Assembly: GCA_947626775.1 (NCBI GenBank)
Contig: CANQTL010000022.1
Coordinates: 1-52,401, forward strand
Source: an uncultured Lachnospiraceae bacterium
GTDB lineage: Bacteria; Bacillota; Clostridia; Lachnospirales; Lachnospiraceae
Direction: 5' to 3'
Length of the DNA stretch: 52,401 bases
The notes below the pieces were generated by a model. That model did not search any database. It saw nothing but the letters and a program-made list of their open reading frames with translations, and was not told the origin of the DNA. Of the stretch, positions 43,442 through 52,282 are shown in pieces; within the stretch, counting starts at the first letter, position 1, and the number at the start of each line of letters is the position of its first letter. A program made the position numbers and the translations under genes.

Positions 43442-44200
43442 CTATCCGAATCTCCCGGTAATATAATCTTCGGTTCTCTTATCCCGCGGCCGGGAAAAGA
43501 GATTGATCGTAGCGTCAAATTCGACCATCTCCCCCACGAGGAAAAACGCCGTGTCGTCGGAAACCCGCGCCGCCTGCTGCATATTGTGTGTGACGACCAC
43601 CACCGTGTAATCTTTTTTCAGTTCGCTCATCAGCTCCTCCACTTTCAGCGTGGAAATCGGGTCAAGCGCCGAAGTCGGCTCATCCATCAGAAGCACTTCC
43701 GGTTCTACCGCCAGCGCGCGGGCGATACAGAGCCTCTGCTGCTGCCCGCCCGAAAGCCCCAGCGCCGATTTGTGCAGCCGGTCTTTCACCTCGTCCCAGA
43801 TCGCCGCCCCGCGCAGGCTGCGCTCCACGATCTCATCCAACCTGGCTCTGCCTCTGATCCCGTGGATTTTCGGCCCGTAGGCAATGTTGTCATAGATGCT
43901 CATGGGAAAAGGATTCGGCTGCTGGAACACCATGCCGACCCGCTTGCGCAGCATCGTGACGTCCACCCGCGGCGCATAGATATCCTCGTCGTCCAGACAC
44001 ACTTTTCCTTCAATCCTGACGCCGTCGATCAGATCGTTCATGCGGTTTAACGTCTTTAAGAACGTGGACTTGCCGCAGCCCGACGGCCCAATGAACGCCG
44101 TGACCGCGTTGGCGCGGATGCGCATGTCGATGTCTTTCAGCGCGTGGTTGTTCCCATAATACAGATTCAGTTTCTCCGTTTTTATCTTAATGTTGTCCAT
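43442..44200 (-). CDS. pstB: phosphate ABC transporter ATP-binding protein
   Basis: PstB powers high-affinity phosphate import. The 252-residue product shows Walker [10 protein letters not shown], the Q loop ([20 protein letters not shown]), signature LSGGQQQR, Walker [13 protein letters not shown] and the H loop VVVTHNM. All are typical of PstB. The ATG at 44200 has AGGGGTG upstream; the frame start at 44278 overlaps pstA and is less likely. The gene lies between pstA (58 bases upstream) and phoU. Confidence 0.97.
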   Translation of the reverse strand: MDNIKIKTEKLNLYYGNNHALKDIDMRIRANAVTAFIGPSGCGKSTFLKTLNRMNDLIDGVRIEGKVCLDDEDIYAPRVDVTMLRKRVGMVFQQPNPFPMSIYDNIAYGPKIHGIRGRARLDEIVERSLRGAAIWDEVKDRLHKSALGLSGGQQQRLCIARALAVEPEVLLMDEPTSALDPISTLKVEELMSELKKDYTVVVVTHNMQQAARVSDDTAFFLVGEMVEFDATINLFSRPRDKRTEDYITGRFG

Positions 44201-44258
44201 ATTCACCCCTGTTTTTGCCTGCTGCCTTTGTCCGCCGTGCGCAGCCGCCCCATATTCC

Positions 44259-45119
44259 TCAGCGGCGCGCCGACACATCCAGCCTGCCAGCCAGCAGTTT
44301 CGTCAAAAGATTGATCAAAAGCACGATACACAGAAGCACCACGGCAATGCCGAAGGCGACGTCGTACTGCGCCTTGGACATACTCAGGTACAGCTGGATC
44401 GTGAGCGTGCCGCCCGACTCCAGTATCTTATGCAAAAGCCCGGTTCCGGGTTTCGGCAGCAGATAGCCGCTGCCCGCCGTGAACAGCAGCGCCGCCGACT
44501 CCCCGACGATACGCCCGACCGCAAGTATAACGCCTGTTATAATTCCCGGCATGGCCGAGGGGAGCAGTATCGTTCTGATCATATACCATTTGGCTGCTCC
44601 CATACCGATCGCTCCGGCGCGATAGGCGTCCGGCACGGATCGAAGCGCCTCCTGCGTGTTCCGCGTAATGAGCGGCAGCACCATCAACGTAAGCGTGAGC
44701 GCGCCGGTCAGAATCGAGTAGCCGCAGCGCAGCACGGTTCCGAAAAACACCATGCCGAACAGTCCGTAGATGATCGACGGTATCCCCGCCAGCGTCTCCG
44801 TCGTAAACTCGATCAGCCGCACCCATCTGCTCTTACCGGCATATTCGTTCAGCCAGATCGCCGAACCGATCCCGATAGGCGTGGCGATGAGGAGAGTCAA
44901 CACCACGATATAGACCGTGTTCACGATATTGCCCGCAATCCCTGTCGTCCCCTGAAGCGCGCTCGTCACGCTCGTCAAAAACGACCAGCTGACCGCTCGA
45001 AAACCTCTCGCGAACACATAGACGATGATGGCCGCCAGAAGGAACACGGAGACAAATGCCGCCAGATAGATCAGCCCCAGCAGCAGGCCGTCCTTCCATT
45101 TTCTACGCATGCCCGTCAT
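44259..45119 (-). CDS. pstA: phosphate ABC transporter permease
   Basis: PstA is one of two membrane permeases of the phosphate importer. The 286-residue product has about six membrane helices, the conserved segment [18 protein letters not shown], and the cytoplasmic EAA-like loop [20 protein letters not shown]. Its start overlaps the 3' end of pstC by 17 bases, implying translational coupling. The length is normal. It is followed by pstB. Confidence 0.96.
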   Translation of the reverse strand: MTGMRRKWKDGLLLGLIYLAAFVSVFLLAAIIVYVFARGFRAVSWSFLTSVTSALQGTTGIAGNIVNTVYIVVLTLLIATPIGIGSAIWLNEYAGKSRWVRLIEFTTETLAGIPSIIYGLFGMVFFGTVLRCGYSILTGALTLTLMVLPLITRNTQEALRSVPDAYRAGAIGMGAAKWYMIRTILLPSAMPGIITGVILAVGRIVGESAALLFTAGSGYLLPKPGTGLLHKILESGGTLTIQLYLSMSKAQYDVAFGIAVVLLCIVLLINLLTKLLAGRLDVSARR

Positions 45120-46044
45120 CCCCTTTCTTCAAAATGCCGTTCAGCGTCACATTGACGATCATGATAAACGCAAACAACACCAATCCGATCGTGAACAGCA
45201 CCTGTCTGTGCGTACCGCCGGCGTACCCCATCTCGCTGACGATTGCCGTGGTCAGAAACCGGACCGACGAAAACGGCAGCGGAAAGTTCACGGAACTCCC
45301 CGATACCAGGCTGATCGCCATGGCCTCGCCGATGGCTCTGCCCACGCCCAGTACAATCGCCGTGATGATGCCCGGCTTCGCCGCGGGGAGCAACACCCGG
45401 AAGATCGTCTCTACCGGCGACGCGCCCAACGCCAGAGAAGAGGACTTCAACTGCGGCGGCAGCGCCCGGAGCGACGACTCGCTGATATTGATGACCGTGG
45501 GGAGAATCATGATCGCCAGGACGATCACCGCCGAGAGCAGATTGGCGCCTCCCGTAAACTGATGCGTCTTAGATCCCGCAAAAAGCGCCTGCTCCCACTT
45601 GTACATAAGCGGATTCAGTATCATAATCCCCAAAAGCCCGTAGATCACCGAGGGGATCCCCGCCAGCAGCTCCACCGCCGGTTTGACCACCGCCGCCAGC
45701 CGTCTCGGCGCTACCTCCGCCAGGAATACCGCGGTCAGAAGCGCAATCGGAACGCCGATCAAAATCGCAGCCGCCGTCCCGACAATGGAGGTCAGAATGA
45801 TATAGAGAATGCCGAAAGACGGCTCCTCCGCCGTCGGCTTCCAGACGGTGGAAAACAGGATCTCCCTGACGCCCACCTTCCAAAGCGCCGGCACGCCGTT
45901 CGCGATCATATACAGGGTGATCGACGCCACCGCGGCTACCGCGAAGAAAGCACAGACCGTGAAGATAGCCTGCGCGGCGGTCTCCACCGCGCAGACACTC
46001 TTTTTTTTCATCTCATATGTAGATTTCGCATGCATCTGTCCCAT
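45103..46044 (-). CDS. pstC: phosphate ABC transporter permease
   Basis: PstC pairs with PstA to form the membrane channel of the phosphate importer. The 313-residue product has about six helices, the conserved LLAGIPSVIYGLLGIMIL, and the loop LRALPPQLKSSSLALGASPV. Its ATG at 46044 is only one base after the pstS stop. An in-frame Met twelve codons later (MKKKSV) could be the functional start, as the first residues are not conserved. It overlaps pstA at its 3' end. Confidence 0.96.
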   Translation of the reverse strand: MGQMHAKSTYEMKKKSVCAVETAAQAIFTVCAFFAVAAVASITLYMIANGVPALWKVGVREILFSTVWKPTAEEPSFGILYIILTSIVGTAAAILIGVPIALLTAVFLAEVAPRRLAAVVKPAVELLAGIPSVIYGLLGIMILNPLMYKWEQALFAGSKTHQFTGGANLLSAVIVLAIMILPTVINISESSLRALPPQLKSSSLALGASPVETIFRVLLPAAKPGIITAIVLGVGRAIGEAMAISLVSGSSVNFPLPFSSVRFLTTAIVSEMGYAGGTHRQVLFTIGLVLFAFIMIVNVTLNGILKKGDDGHA

Positions 46045-46045
46045 A

Positions 46046-46984
46046 TCAGTCCGGAATGATCAGGCCTACCGTCTTGATCAATTCCTGCCCCTCCTCCGAT
46101 TTCAGATATGCGAACATCTCCTGTACCGCCTCGCTCTGCGCGCCAACCTCTCCGTTGGTTGCCATCACGAACGGCCTGCTGAGCAGATAGCTGCCCGCCT
46201 TGATATTCTCCTCCGTGGGTTCCACATCGTCCAGAGCGATCGTCTGCACCGTGTCGTCCAGCACGTCCAGCGAGACATAACCGATCGCGCCGGGCGTCGC
46301 CGCGACCTTGGCCATCACCGCCCCCGTGGAGTCCAGCTCGTTGGCGTAGGCGCACTGATCCTCAATCTCCAGCAGTTCTTCAAACGCATCCCGCGTGCCG
46401 CTGCCGGCCTCACGGCCAACCACCACGATCGCGCCGTCAGAACCGCCGACGTCGCTCCAATTCTTCGCCTCGCCCGTATAGATTTCTTTCAGTTGCTCCG
46501 TCGTCAGCGCCGTCACCGTGTTGGCCGGATCGGTGATCACCGCGATGCCGTCGATCGCCACGATATTTTCCACCGCGCCGGCGGACTTCTCCTCGTCCTT
46601 CAGGCTCCTGGAAGAATTACCGATATCCACGCTGCCCGCAAGCACCGACTCGATACCGGCTGACGAACCTGTAAACTCCGCCGTCACCGTCACGCCCGGA
46701 TACTTCGCCATGAAACTTTCCGCCAGAGCGTTGGCAAACTTTTCCATCGAGGTCGAACCCGCCATCGTGACCGTACCGCTCAGATCCGCCGCGCCCTCTT
46801 CGTCCGCCGCCTCTTCCTGCTCTCCGCTTTCGGCTTTGGCCGCCTCGTTCTCCTGTTCTACCGCCTGCTGCGTACTCTGGGCGGATGTCTCCTGTCCGTT
46901 TCCGCCGCAGCCCGTAAGGCTCCCGATCATGCAGACCGTCATCCCGACGGCTGCCAATATTTTGACCACATTCTCTTTCTTCAT
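46046..46984 (-). CDS. pstS: phosphate-binding lipoprotein
   Basis: PstS captures phosphate outside the membrane and delivers it to PstCA. The 312-residue product has a lipoprotein signal peptide (VCMIGSLTGC), an acidic linker of about 40 residues, and the PstS core: TMAGSTSMEKFANALAESF, EFTGSSAGIESVLAGSVDIG, VVVGREAGSGTRDAFEELL and IGYVSLDVLD. GAGGATTTCTATT precedes the ATG. It is the first gene of the pst operon, and low-phosphate induction is expected; a promoter with Pho-box-like words lies at 47069-47145. Confidence 0.96.
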   Translation of the reverse strand: MKKENVVKILAAVGMTVCMIGSLTGCGGNGQETSAQSTQQAVEQENEAAKAESGEQEEAADEEGAADLSGTVTMAGSTSMEKFANALAESFMAKYPGVTVTAEFTGSSAGIESVLAGSVDIGNSSRSLKDEEKSAGAVENIVAIDGIAVITDPANTVTALTTEQLKEIYTGEAKNWSDVGGSDGAIVVVGREAGSGTRDAFEELLEIEDQCAYANELDSTGAVMAKVAATPGAIGYVSLDVLDDTVQTIALDDVEPTEENIKAGSYLLSRPFVMATNGEVGAQSEAVQEMFAYLKSEEGQELIKTVGLIIPD

Positions 46985-47068
46985 AATAGAAATCCTCGCT
47001 TTTTCTTAGTATTCTTCGTATCTTTTCTTACAGAGATCCCGCCGCGCGACCGTTCGTCTCTGTCCTAC

Positions 47069-47145
47069 AGTATAGGCGGATCCCATTTTACAAACTATCC
47101 TGTGCGCGTCATGCGCCCGTAAATCTTTCTTTACCCTTTTTTTAC
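47069..47145 (-). promoter_or_regulatory. candidate pst promoter and Pho-box-like repeats
   Basis: TATACT (47074-47069) lies about 85 bases before the pstS ATG and has no good -35. GTAAA occurs on the minus strand at 47145, 47134 (11-base step) and 47091, with an inverted copy at 47119-47123. The repeat orientation is opposite to the copy set before phoB, so this is a weaker case. Confidence 0.4.
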
Positions 47146-47664
47146 AATCTATGCGGCGGCCTTTTGTCCCATATACAATAAGATGAAACACGTCTGGCGA
47201 GTCTCACCCGTCCACGAGCAGCCGCCTGAGATTCACGCTGCCCGATCAGCCGTCCGTCAAGAAACTGCGGCGCAGACGGCAGGAGCACCTCTCTCCTGTC
47301 GGTTCGGTCCGGTATGATCCGCATGACGATCTGTACCAGAACCCCGATCAGCGGAAGCCACAGAAGCGTCATCACCAGGTTAAAACCCGTGTGCGCGTTG
47401 GCAATCTGTCTGGAGATGACGTCCACCTCGTTCCCCTTGGGCGAGATATAACGGATCAGCGCCGCATACGGCTTCACGAACCAGATAAAAAGGATCGCGC
47501 CCGCCAGGGACGCCCAGAACCGGATTGCCTGTGAGCATGGACAGGATCGTCCTCATCTTTTCCCCCGCCGCCTTCTGCAGACACTCGCTCATCATATTCA
47601 TGCCGAAAATAAAAATCGCAAGCCCCGCAAACAACCCGAACAAAATCTGCACCTTATCGCTCAT
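47142..47664 (-). pseudogene. remnant of a Na/phosphate cotransporter gene
   Basis: A well-placed ribosome site (GGGAGGAAAG) and ATG at 47664 open a Na/Pi cotransporter: MSDKVQILFGLFAGLAIFIF, then GMNMMSECLQKAAGEKMRTI and LTGNPVLG. At about 47510-47525 the frame jumps. The next frame continues in a later part of the same family: FWASLAGAILFIWFVKPYAA, SRQIANAHTGFNLVMTLLWL, then decays near FLDGRLIGQ. Intact proteins of this family have more than 500 residues, so the central transmembrane part (repeat with QSSSA motif) and the C-terminal PhoU-like domain are missing. Together with its position beside pst, it looks like a lost low-affinity phosphate importer. Two separate short frames (47380-47664 and 47142-47477) represent the pieces. 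Confidence 0.8.
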
Positions 47665-47737
47665 ACTTCTTTCCTCCCTCGTCTTCCCGTTTCGGATTTT
47701 GGAATTTTCTCACCCATATCTGCCGCCGTAATATTCC

Positions 47738-47965
47738 CTATCTGCGCCACAGAAACACAATCCCTCCGAACCAGCCGGCAAAATAACCCGCATATCCTGC
47801 AAAGGACAAGGCTCCTGCAGCCGTATTGAACGCAAACAAGCGCACGATGCCCCACGCCGCAAGACCGATCAGCGTCCAGCACAGCGTGTTGAAAAACAGG
47901 AACCGCCGGATTTTCTTCCGTTCAGGTTCATTTCCCCGATCAATTCTGTTCCAAATCATTTTCAT
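47738..47965 (-). CDS. uncharacterised small membrane protein
   Basis: The 75-residue product has a basic N-terminus (MKMIWNRIDRGNEPERKKIR) and two predicted membrane helices (FFNTLCWTLIGLAAWGIVRL and LSFAGYAGYFAGWFGGIVFL). I do not recognise a family. AGCAGGG lies upstream of the ATG at 47965; a second Met two codons on is also possible. It precedes the Na/Pi cotransporter remnant by 73 bases in the same direction and may once have been co-transcribed with it. The 48.0 kb interval upstream holds nothing clear except the promoter of the next gene. Confidence 0.55.
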   Translation of the reverse strand: MKMIWNRIDRGNEPERKKIRRFLFFNTLCWTLIGLAAWGIVRLFAFNTAAGALSFAGYAGYFAGWFGGIVFLWRR

Positions 47966-48198
47966 CCCTGCTGCTCCTTCCCCGCCTTTTCGGTATTCCC
48001 CGCCGCGCGCCGTCCCTGCATCCGTCCTTCACAGCCGCGCGCCGCTGCCAGCATGTGCCTATCCATCCGCTGTTACCATGGTACAGAAGAAAAGGAACAG
48101 CCGCTATCGTGCCGATGTAAGAATTGCGTAAAATGCATGTAAAAAAAGATTCTTTCATCGGTTTATCATTTTTTTTTTTTCATTTTCCAAAACATATA

Positions 48199-48227
48199 TT
48201 GCACAAAATCCAAAGATCCTATATAAT
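48199..48227 (+). promoter_or_regulatory. sigma-A promoter of the TIGR00266 gene
   Basis: TTGCAC (48199-48204), exactly 17 bases, TATAAT (48222-48227), 38 bases before the ATG at 48266. Confidence 0.85.
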
Positions 48228-48265
48228 GATAGCGAATAAATAATCTACTCAGGAGGGATACCAGC

Positions 48266-48946
48266 ATGAAATACCATATCGAAGGAGAAACCCTGCCGGT
48301 CGTGATCTGTGACCTCGAAGCAGGCGAAAAGATGATCACGGAAGGCGGCGCAATGTCCTGGATGACGCCCAACATGAAGATGGAGACGACGACCAACGGC
48401 GGCATCGGCAAGGCGCTCGGAAGAGCTTTCTCTGGTGAAAAAATGTTTCAGAATATCTACACCGCAGAGGGCGGCCCGGGTATGATCGCATTCGCATCTT
48501 CTTTCCCCGGCTCCATCATCCCGTTTGAAATCGCTCCCGGCAAGGAAATGGTGTTCCAGAAAAGCGCCTATCTGGCAGGCGAAATGGGCGTGACGCTCTC
48601 CGTCCATTTCCGCAAGAAAGTGGCAGCCGGCCTGTTCGGCGGCGAGGGCTTCATCATGCAGAAGACCACCGGCACCGGCGTCGTCTTCGCGGAGTTCGAC
48701 GGACACGTGGTCGAGTATGAACTGCAGGACGGCCAGCAGCTTTTGATCGACACCGGACATCTGGCGGCCATGACGGCGACATGCAGTATCGACATTCAGA
48801 CCGTATCCGGCGCCAAGAATATGCTGCTCGGCGGCGAAGGCTTCTTCAACACCGTCGTCACCGGTCCCGGGCACGTATGGCTGCAGACACAGCCGCTCGC
48901 CAACGTGGCAGGCGTGCTGAGGCCTTACATGCCGACCGGCAAATAA
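48266..48946 (+). CDS. TIGR00266/AIM24-family protein
   Basis: The 226-residue protein belongs to the TIGR00266 (AIM24-like) family of soluble beta-sheet-rich proteins of unknown role. It starts MKYHIEGETLPVVICDLEAG and has the family pattern GGAMSWMTPNMKMETTT, ASSFPGSIIPFEI and VWLQTQPLANVAGVLRPYMP. The ATG at 48266 has CAGGAGGGA upstream and a strong promoter further up. It is a single-gene unit, ending with a hairpin at 48968-49003. No neighbour suggests its role. Expression should be high given the promoter. Confidence 0.93.
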   Translation: MKYHIEGETLPVVICDLEAGEKMITEGGAMSWMTPNMKMETTTNGGIGKALGRAFSGEKMFQNIYTAEGGPGMIAFASSFPGSIIPFEIAPGKEMVFQKSAYLAGEMGVTLSVHFRKKVAAGLFGGEGFIMQKTTGTGVVFAEFDGHVVEYELQDGQQLLIDTGHLAAMTATCSIDIQTVSGAKNMLLGGEGFFNTVVTGPGHVWLQTQPLANVAGVLRPYMPTGK

Positions 48947-48967
48947 CATATCTTTCTGTATACGCAA

Positions 48968-49003
48968 AACAGCGCGGCAGTCCAAACAGACTTCCGCGCT
49001 GTT
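48968..49003 (+). terminator. hairpin after the TIGR00266 gene
   Basis: AACAGCGCGG and CCGCGCTGTT pair, continued by AGTC/GACT across a one-base mismatch, with a CAAACA loop. The tail GCTGTGAATTTG is poor in U, so termination would be moderate. Confidence 0.55.
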
Positions 49004-49151
49004 GCTGTGAATTTGTACAGGGACAAATATGAGAACGTATGAGACGATTGGAAAAAACACCTAAGGAATACGTCACTTAGGAATTACCCACAAGCCCTGC
49101 AAAATCAAGTATTTGAGAAGAGACACCGGACTTATAAGGAGTTACAGGAAA

Positions 49152-49283
49152 ATGATAAAAATACTTTTCATCTGCCACGGCAGGATATTGAAAAGTTCCG
49201 AAAAAGCCTGTAAAATCAATGGCTTCATGGCGAGAAAAGGCGTTTACTACACCACTACTACACCATTTAGGGAAGAGCTTTGA
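49152..49283 (+). pseudogene. 43-codon ORF resembling the start of a LMW tyrosine phosphatase
   Basis: The frame reads MIKILFICHGRILKSSEKAC, then KINGFMARKGVYYTTTTPFR and EEL before the stop. Its first ten residues follow the start of low-molecular-weight protein tyrosine phosphatases (KILMVCHGNICRS in the intact gene at 51613). The C(x)5R loop is broken, with R and K residues at other places, and the rest does not match a phosphatase. AGGAA precedes the ATG. It may be a fused remnant of two genes, or a small conserved ORF of its own. It lies in the A+T-rich stretch that starts near 49.0 kb. Confidence 0.45.
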
Positions 49284-49392
49284 TATGACATTATTTTCTT
49301 CTGGAATTATTTTATGATTTATTCCCAACTTTATCCCCAATATGTTATAATAAAAATAGTTGGGAATAAAAGTTGGGTAAAGGAGCATACTA

Positions 49393-50597
49393 ATGGAGGT
49401 CAAACAGATTGTTTTAGATTTATGTGCTTTCAATGATGAACAGGAATGGTTTGAATTTAAGGAAAACTGGTTTCAGCCGGAGACATTAGGAGAATATGTA
49501 TCCGCACTGTCGAATGCGGCTGCCTTTCATTATAAAAAATATGCTTATTTCATCTGGGGAATAAGCAATACAACTCATGAAGTTGTAGGAACTACTTTTA
49601 ATTAATATCGTGAATATAATAAAGAACCGTACCAAAATTATCTGGCAAGAAATCTATCGCCAAGCATCAATTTCAGCTTTGAGGAAACAGAAATTGATGG
49701 AAAGAGAGTTGTTGTTCTGGTTATTCCAGCGGCAACAGAAATTCCAACGGCGTTTAAGGAAAAGAGGTTTTTAAGAATAGGATATTCCAAATGTAACATG
49801 AAAGATTATCCAAAGCGGGAAATTGAACTTTTCAAAATACTTGACGGAAGAACGGAAACGATTGAAACAGTTCCAGCCAAATATCAGGACCTTACGTTTC
49901 AAAAATTATTCGGATATTACGGCTCAAAGGGGATTGTTTTAAATCAAAAAACATTTATCAGAAATTTGTGCTTGAAAACGTAAGAAGGCGAGTTTAATCT
50001 CCTGGCACAGTTATTGTCGGACAACTCCCATTTCCCGCTTCGAGTGTCTATTTTTGATGGAAAAACAAAAGGCTCAAATCTTTTTTCGGTTCGTGAATTT
50101 GGCAATGACTGTTTACTATATAGTTTGGATGAGCTTTTGCGTTATGGTGATGTATTGAATCTCATTCAAACGGATGAAACGGACAGAGTCGTTGAGAGGA
50201 AAGAGATTCCATTATTCGATAATAAGGCATTTCGGGAGGCTGTCATCAATGCCGTTTTGCATAATAAATGGGTGGAAGGAAACGAGCCGATGATTTGTAT
50301 GGGAAAGAGGCTTTTTCCTTTAGAGAAAATTCCATCGTTGTAACAATTCCGTTTGAAAGAATAAATAAGGTTGGGAATAAAGTTGGGAAAAAGGTTGGAA
50401 ATAAAAAGGCTTTAAATTCACGAAGGCAAAAAATCATTTTGGAAATGAGGAACAATCCGAACATTACAACTGCGGAGCTTCATGCCATACTGGGCGTGAG
50501 TGAAACGGCGGTGGAGAAGAATATATCCTTTTTAAAAGAAAACGGATATATAGAGAGAGTAGGGGCAAAGAAGACAGGGTATTGGAGAGTGTTGTAA
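49393..50597 (+). pseudogene. broken AlbA_2 (Schlafen-type) ATP-binding protein gene
   Basis: AAAGGAG precedes an ATG at 49393. The frame encodes an AlbA_2 domain (EEWFEFKENWFQPETLGEYV-like, starting MEVKQIVLDLCAFNDEQEWF) and is interrupted by in-frame TAA at 49603. It resumes as REYNKEPYQNYLARNLSPSI and is stopped again by TAA after LCLKT near 49981. It then resumes as EGEFNLLAQLLSDNSHFPLR with an HATPase-like FREAVINAVLHNKWVEGNEP. Near 50290 a deletion or frameshift skips most of that domain. The end (50300-50597) is in another frame, with VVTIPFERINKVG and a winged-helix MRNNPNITTAELHAILGVSE. At least two nonsense changes plus a frame break show it is dead. Confidence 0.85.
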
Positions 50598-50625
50598 AAA
50601 TTACAATGTGGATATGAGATTGGAA

Positions 50626-50664
50626 TTTAAAATTTTAATTTTGGTTTAAAATTTTAATTTTTGG
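50626..50664 (+). repeat. tandem A+T-rich repeat
   Basis: TTTAAAATTTTAATTTTGG (50626-50644) is followed at once by a copy with one extra T (50645-50664). It sits between the two broken genes, in the 50598-50702 gap, and may mark a junction. Confidence 0.7.
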
Positions 50665-50702
50665 GTAGTAAAAATTGCTTGAGTTTCCGTACTTTGCAAT
50701 AG

Positions 50703-51446
50703 GATGAAGAAAAACCAACTTCCGGGGATGCTCCGAGGTTATCGTTCGGAAACATCAGACAGGAAACCGGGAAACGAGAGTACCCGAATAAGCCCTATTT
50801 TGTTACGGCTATGACCGATAAAGAAAAGCGCAGCAGAGGGATCTCCGGTTTCATCGTAGAAAAAGGCACACCCGGCTTTACTTTCGGAACAAAGGAAAAG
50901 AAAATGGGTATCCGTGGTTCTGCCACCTATGAATTGGTTTTCCAAGACTGCAAAATACCAAAGGAAAATCAGTTGGGGGGGAAACCCGGTAAAGGCTTTA
51001 AAATGGCTCTGATCACGTTAGATGGCGGGCGTATTGGCGTGGCGGCACAGGCGCTTGGCATTGCGCAGGGAGCGATTGACCATTGTAAAAAATATGTCGC
51101 GGAACATATGCAGGGCGAACATAGAATTTCGGAGTATCAGTTTACGCAGTTTGAGCTTGCCGATATGCAGGCGAGGGTGGATGCAGCCCGTCTGTTGGTA
51201 TATCGTGCTGCGCAGGCAAAGCAGGATCATGAACCATTCTCGCATCTTGCAGCTATGGGCAAACTGTATGCCGCCGAAGCAGCGACAAATGTGACTCGCC
51301 GCTGTGTTCAGCTTGTCGGTTATGACGGATATTCAAGGGATTATCCTTTTGAGCGCCTGATGCGTGATGCCAAAATAACAGAAATTTATGAGGGGACAAG
51401 CGAAGTACAGAGAATGGTTATTTCCTCTTGGATGGGGATAAAGTAG
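50703..51446 (+). pseudogene. acyl-CoA dehydrogenase, C-terminal fragment
   Basis: The frame is open from 50703, and clear homology starts near 50800 with FVTAMTDKEKRSRGISGFIV. It then continues EKKMGIRGSATYELVFQDCK, GRIGVAAQALGIAQGAIDHC and YEGTSEVQRMVISSWMGIK at the C-terminus. This is the C-terminal half of a short-chain (butyryl-type) acyl-CoA dehydrogenase. The first 160 or so residues, including the N-terminal helical domain and the start of the flavin-binding region, are absent; the DNA upstream is unrelated. An ATG at 50811 could start a 211-residue fragment, but without the N-terminal part it cannot form the enzyme. A terminator follows at 51545-51584. Confidence 0.8.
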
Positions 51447-51544
51447 GGCTATACAGTGGCATATAGATATTGTACGGGATTTGTGAAAACTGCCATATAC
51501 TGGCGAAAAATTTGCTATTAGGCATAGCATATATCTTCACTTTT

Positions 51545-51584
51545 AACATAGCGGTTTTGGAAAATCAAAGCCGCTATGTTTTTT
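51545..51584 (+). terminator. terminator after the dehydrogenase fragment
   Basis: AACATAGCGG (51545-51554) and CCGCTATGTT (51571-51580) form a 10-bp stem followed by TTTT on the plus strand. A smaller hairpin TGCTAT/ATAGCA lies just before it (51513-51529). The intact terminator suggests the fragment came with its native 3' end. Confidence 0.75.
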
Positions 51585-51612
51585 GGCTGCTTTGACAGCA
51601 AAATCGCTTTCG

Positions 51613-52119
51613 TCACAGCCGGGCTTCCAGATATTCCAGAAACGCCCTGCAGCCCTCCAACACATCCGCATAAGTTATCTCAAACTCGCCTGTGTACCAC
51701 GGATCGGCGATGGCTCTGCTGCTCCCCGCATACTCCAACAGCTTATGGATCTTGTGCTGCGGGTCGCCGCCCGCGATCCTTGTCATATTGCGGATATTGG
51801 CGTCGTCCATGTCAATCAGATAATCGTACTCGTCGTAATCCCGCCTCGTCATCTGTCTTGCCCGATGTCCCGTACAGGGAATGTGATATTTCCTGAAAAT
51901 GTCCATCGTCCCATAGTGAATGCCATTGCCGATCTCCTCCGTGCTGGTAGCTGCGGAGTCGATATAAAATTGCGCGGTCAGTCCGCGCTCATCAACCATC
52001 TGCTGGAGGACGAACTGAGCCATGGGCGAGCGGCAGATGTTGCCGTGGCAAACCATGAGGATCTTTATTTTTCCCGGTTTTTCGTCTCTTATCTTCTCAA
52101 AACGTCTCTTTTTATCCAT
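51613..52119 (-). CDS. low-molecular-weight protein-tyrosine-phosphatase
   Basis: This 168-residue enzyme removes phosphate from protein tyrosines, or acts on small phosphoesters. The catalytic loop C(x)5R(S) is intact in VCHGNICRSPMAQF, and the general acid Asp is in ADPWYTGEF. The N-terminus (MDKKRRFEKIRDEKPGK) is a Lys/Arg-rich extension of about 18 residues before the usual KILMVCHG start. AAGGGAT lies before the ATG at 52119. A promoter is at 52283-52311, and short tandem repeats lie between. The role is not clear from context. It is not in an evident exopolysaccharide cluster. Confidence 0.93.
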   Translation of the reverse strand: MDKKRRFEKIRDEKPGKIKILMVCHGNICRSPMAQFVLQQMVDERGLTAQFYIDSAATSTEEIGNGIHYGTMDIFRKYHIPCTGHRARQMTRRDYDEYDYLIDMDDANIRNMTRIAGGDPQHKIHKLLEYAGSSRAIADPWYTGEFEITYADVLEGCRAFLEYLEARL

Positions 52120-52148
52120 GTTCTAAATCCCTTCATATATCCAAAACC

Positions 52149-52178
52149 CTGCAAATCCTTGCAAATCCCTGCATATCT
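52149..52178. repeat. three 10-bp tandem repeats upstream of the phosphatase
   Basis: Units CTGCAAATCC, TTGCAAATCC and CTGCATATCT lie end to end (52149-52178), so identical faces of the helix are repeated. They sit in the 5' leader of the phosphatase gene. Three copies of TTTTAGGTA lie farther upstream (near 52188, 52199 and 52284). The rest of 52120-52401 holds no gene that I can see. Confidence 0.6.
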
Positions 52179-52282
52179 TTGACATGATTTTAGGTATTTT
52201 TTAGGTAAATCTGTATCTGCCTGAATTGGAAATTCCAAAAACAATGTCCCATTTCAGCCGCCATCTGCATAACTTTATTACC

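Noticed and set aside
49077..49433. A 118-codon minus-strand frame in the A+T-rich island
   Set aside because: It is antisense to the 43-codon ORF and to the start and ribosome site of the AlbA_2 gene, and its translation has no recognisable family.
49393..50597. Stop-codon reassignment or readthrough to explain the in-frame TAA codons
   Set aside because: TAA ends other genes in this window, and the same gene has a frame break, so decay is the simpler explanation.
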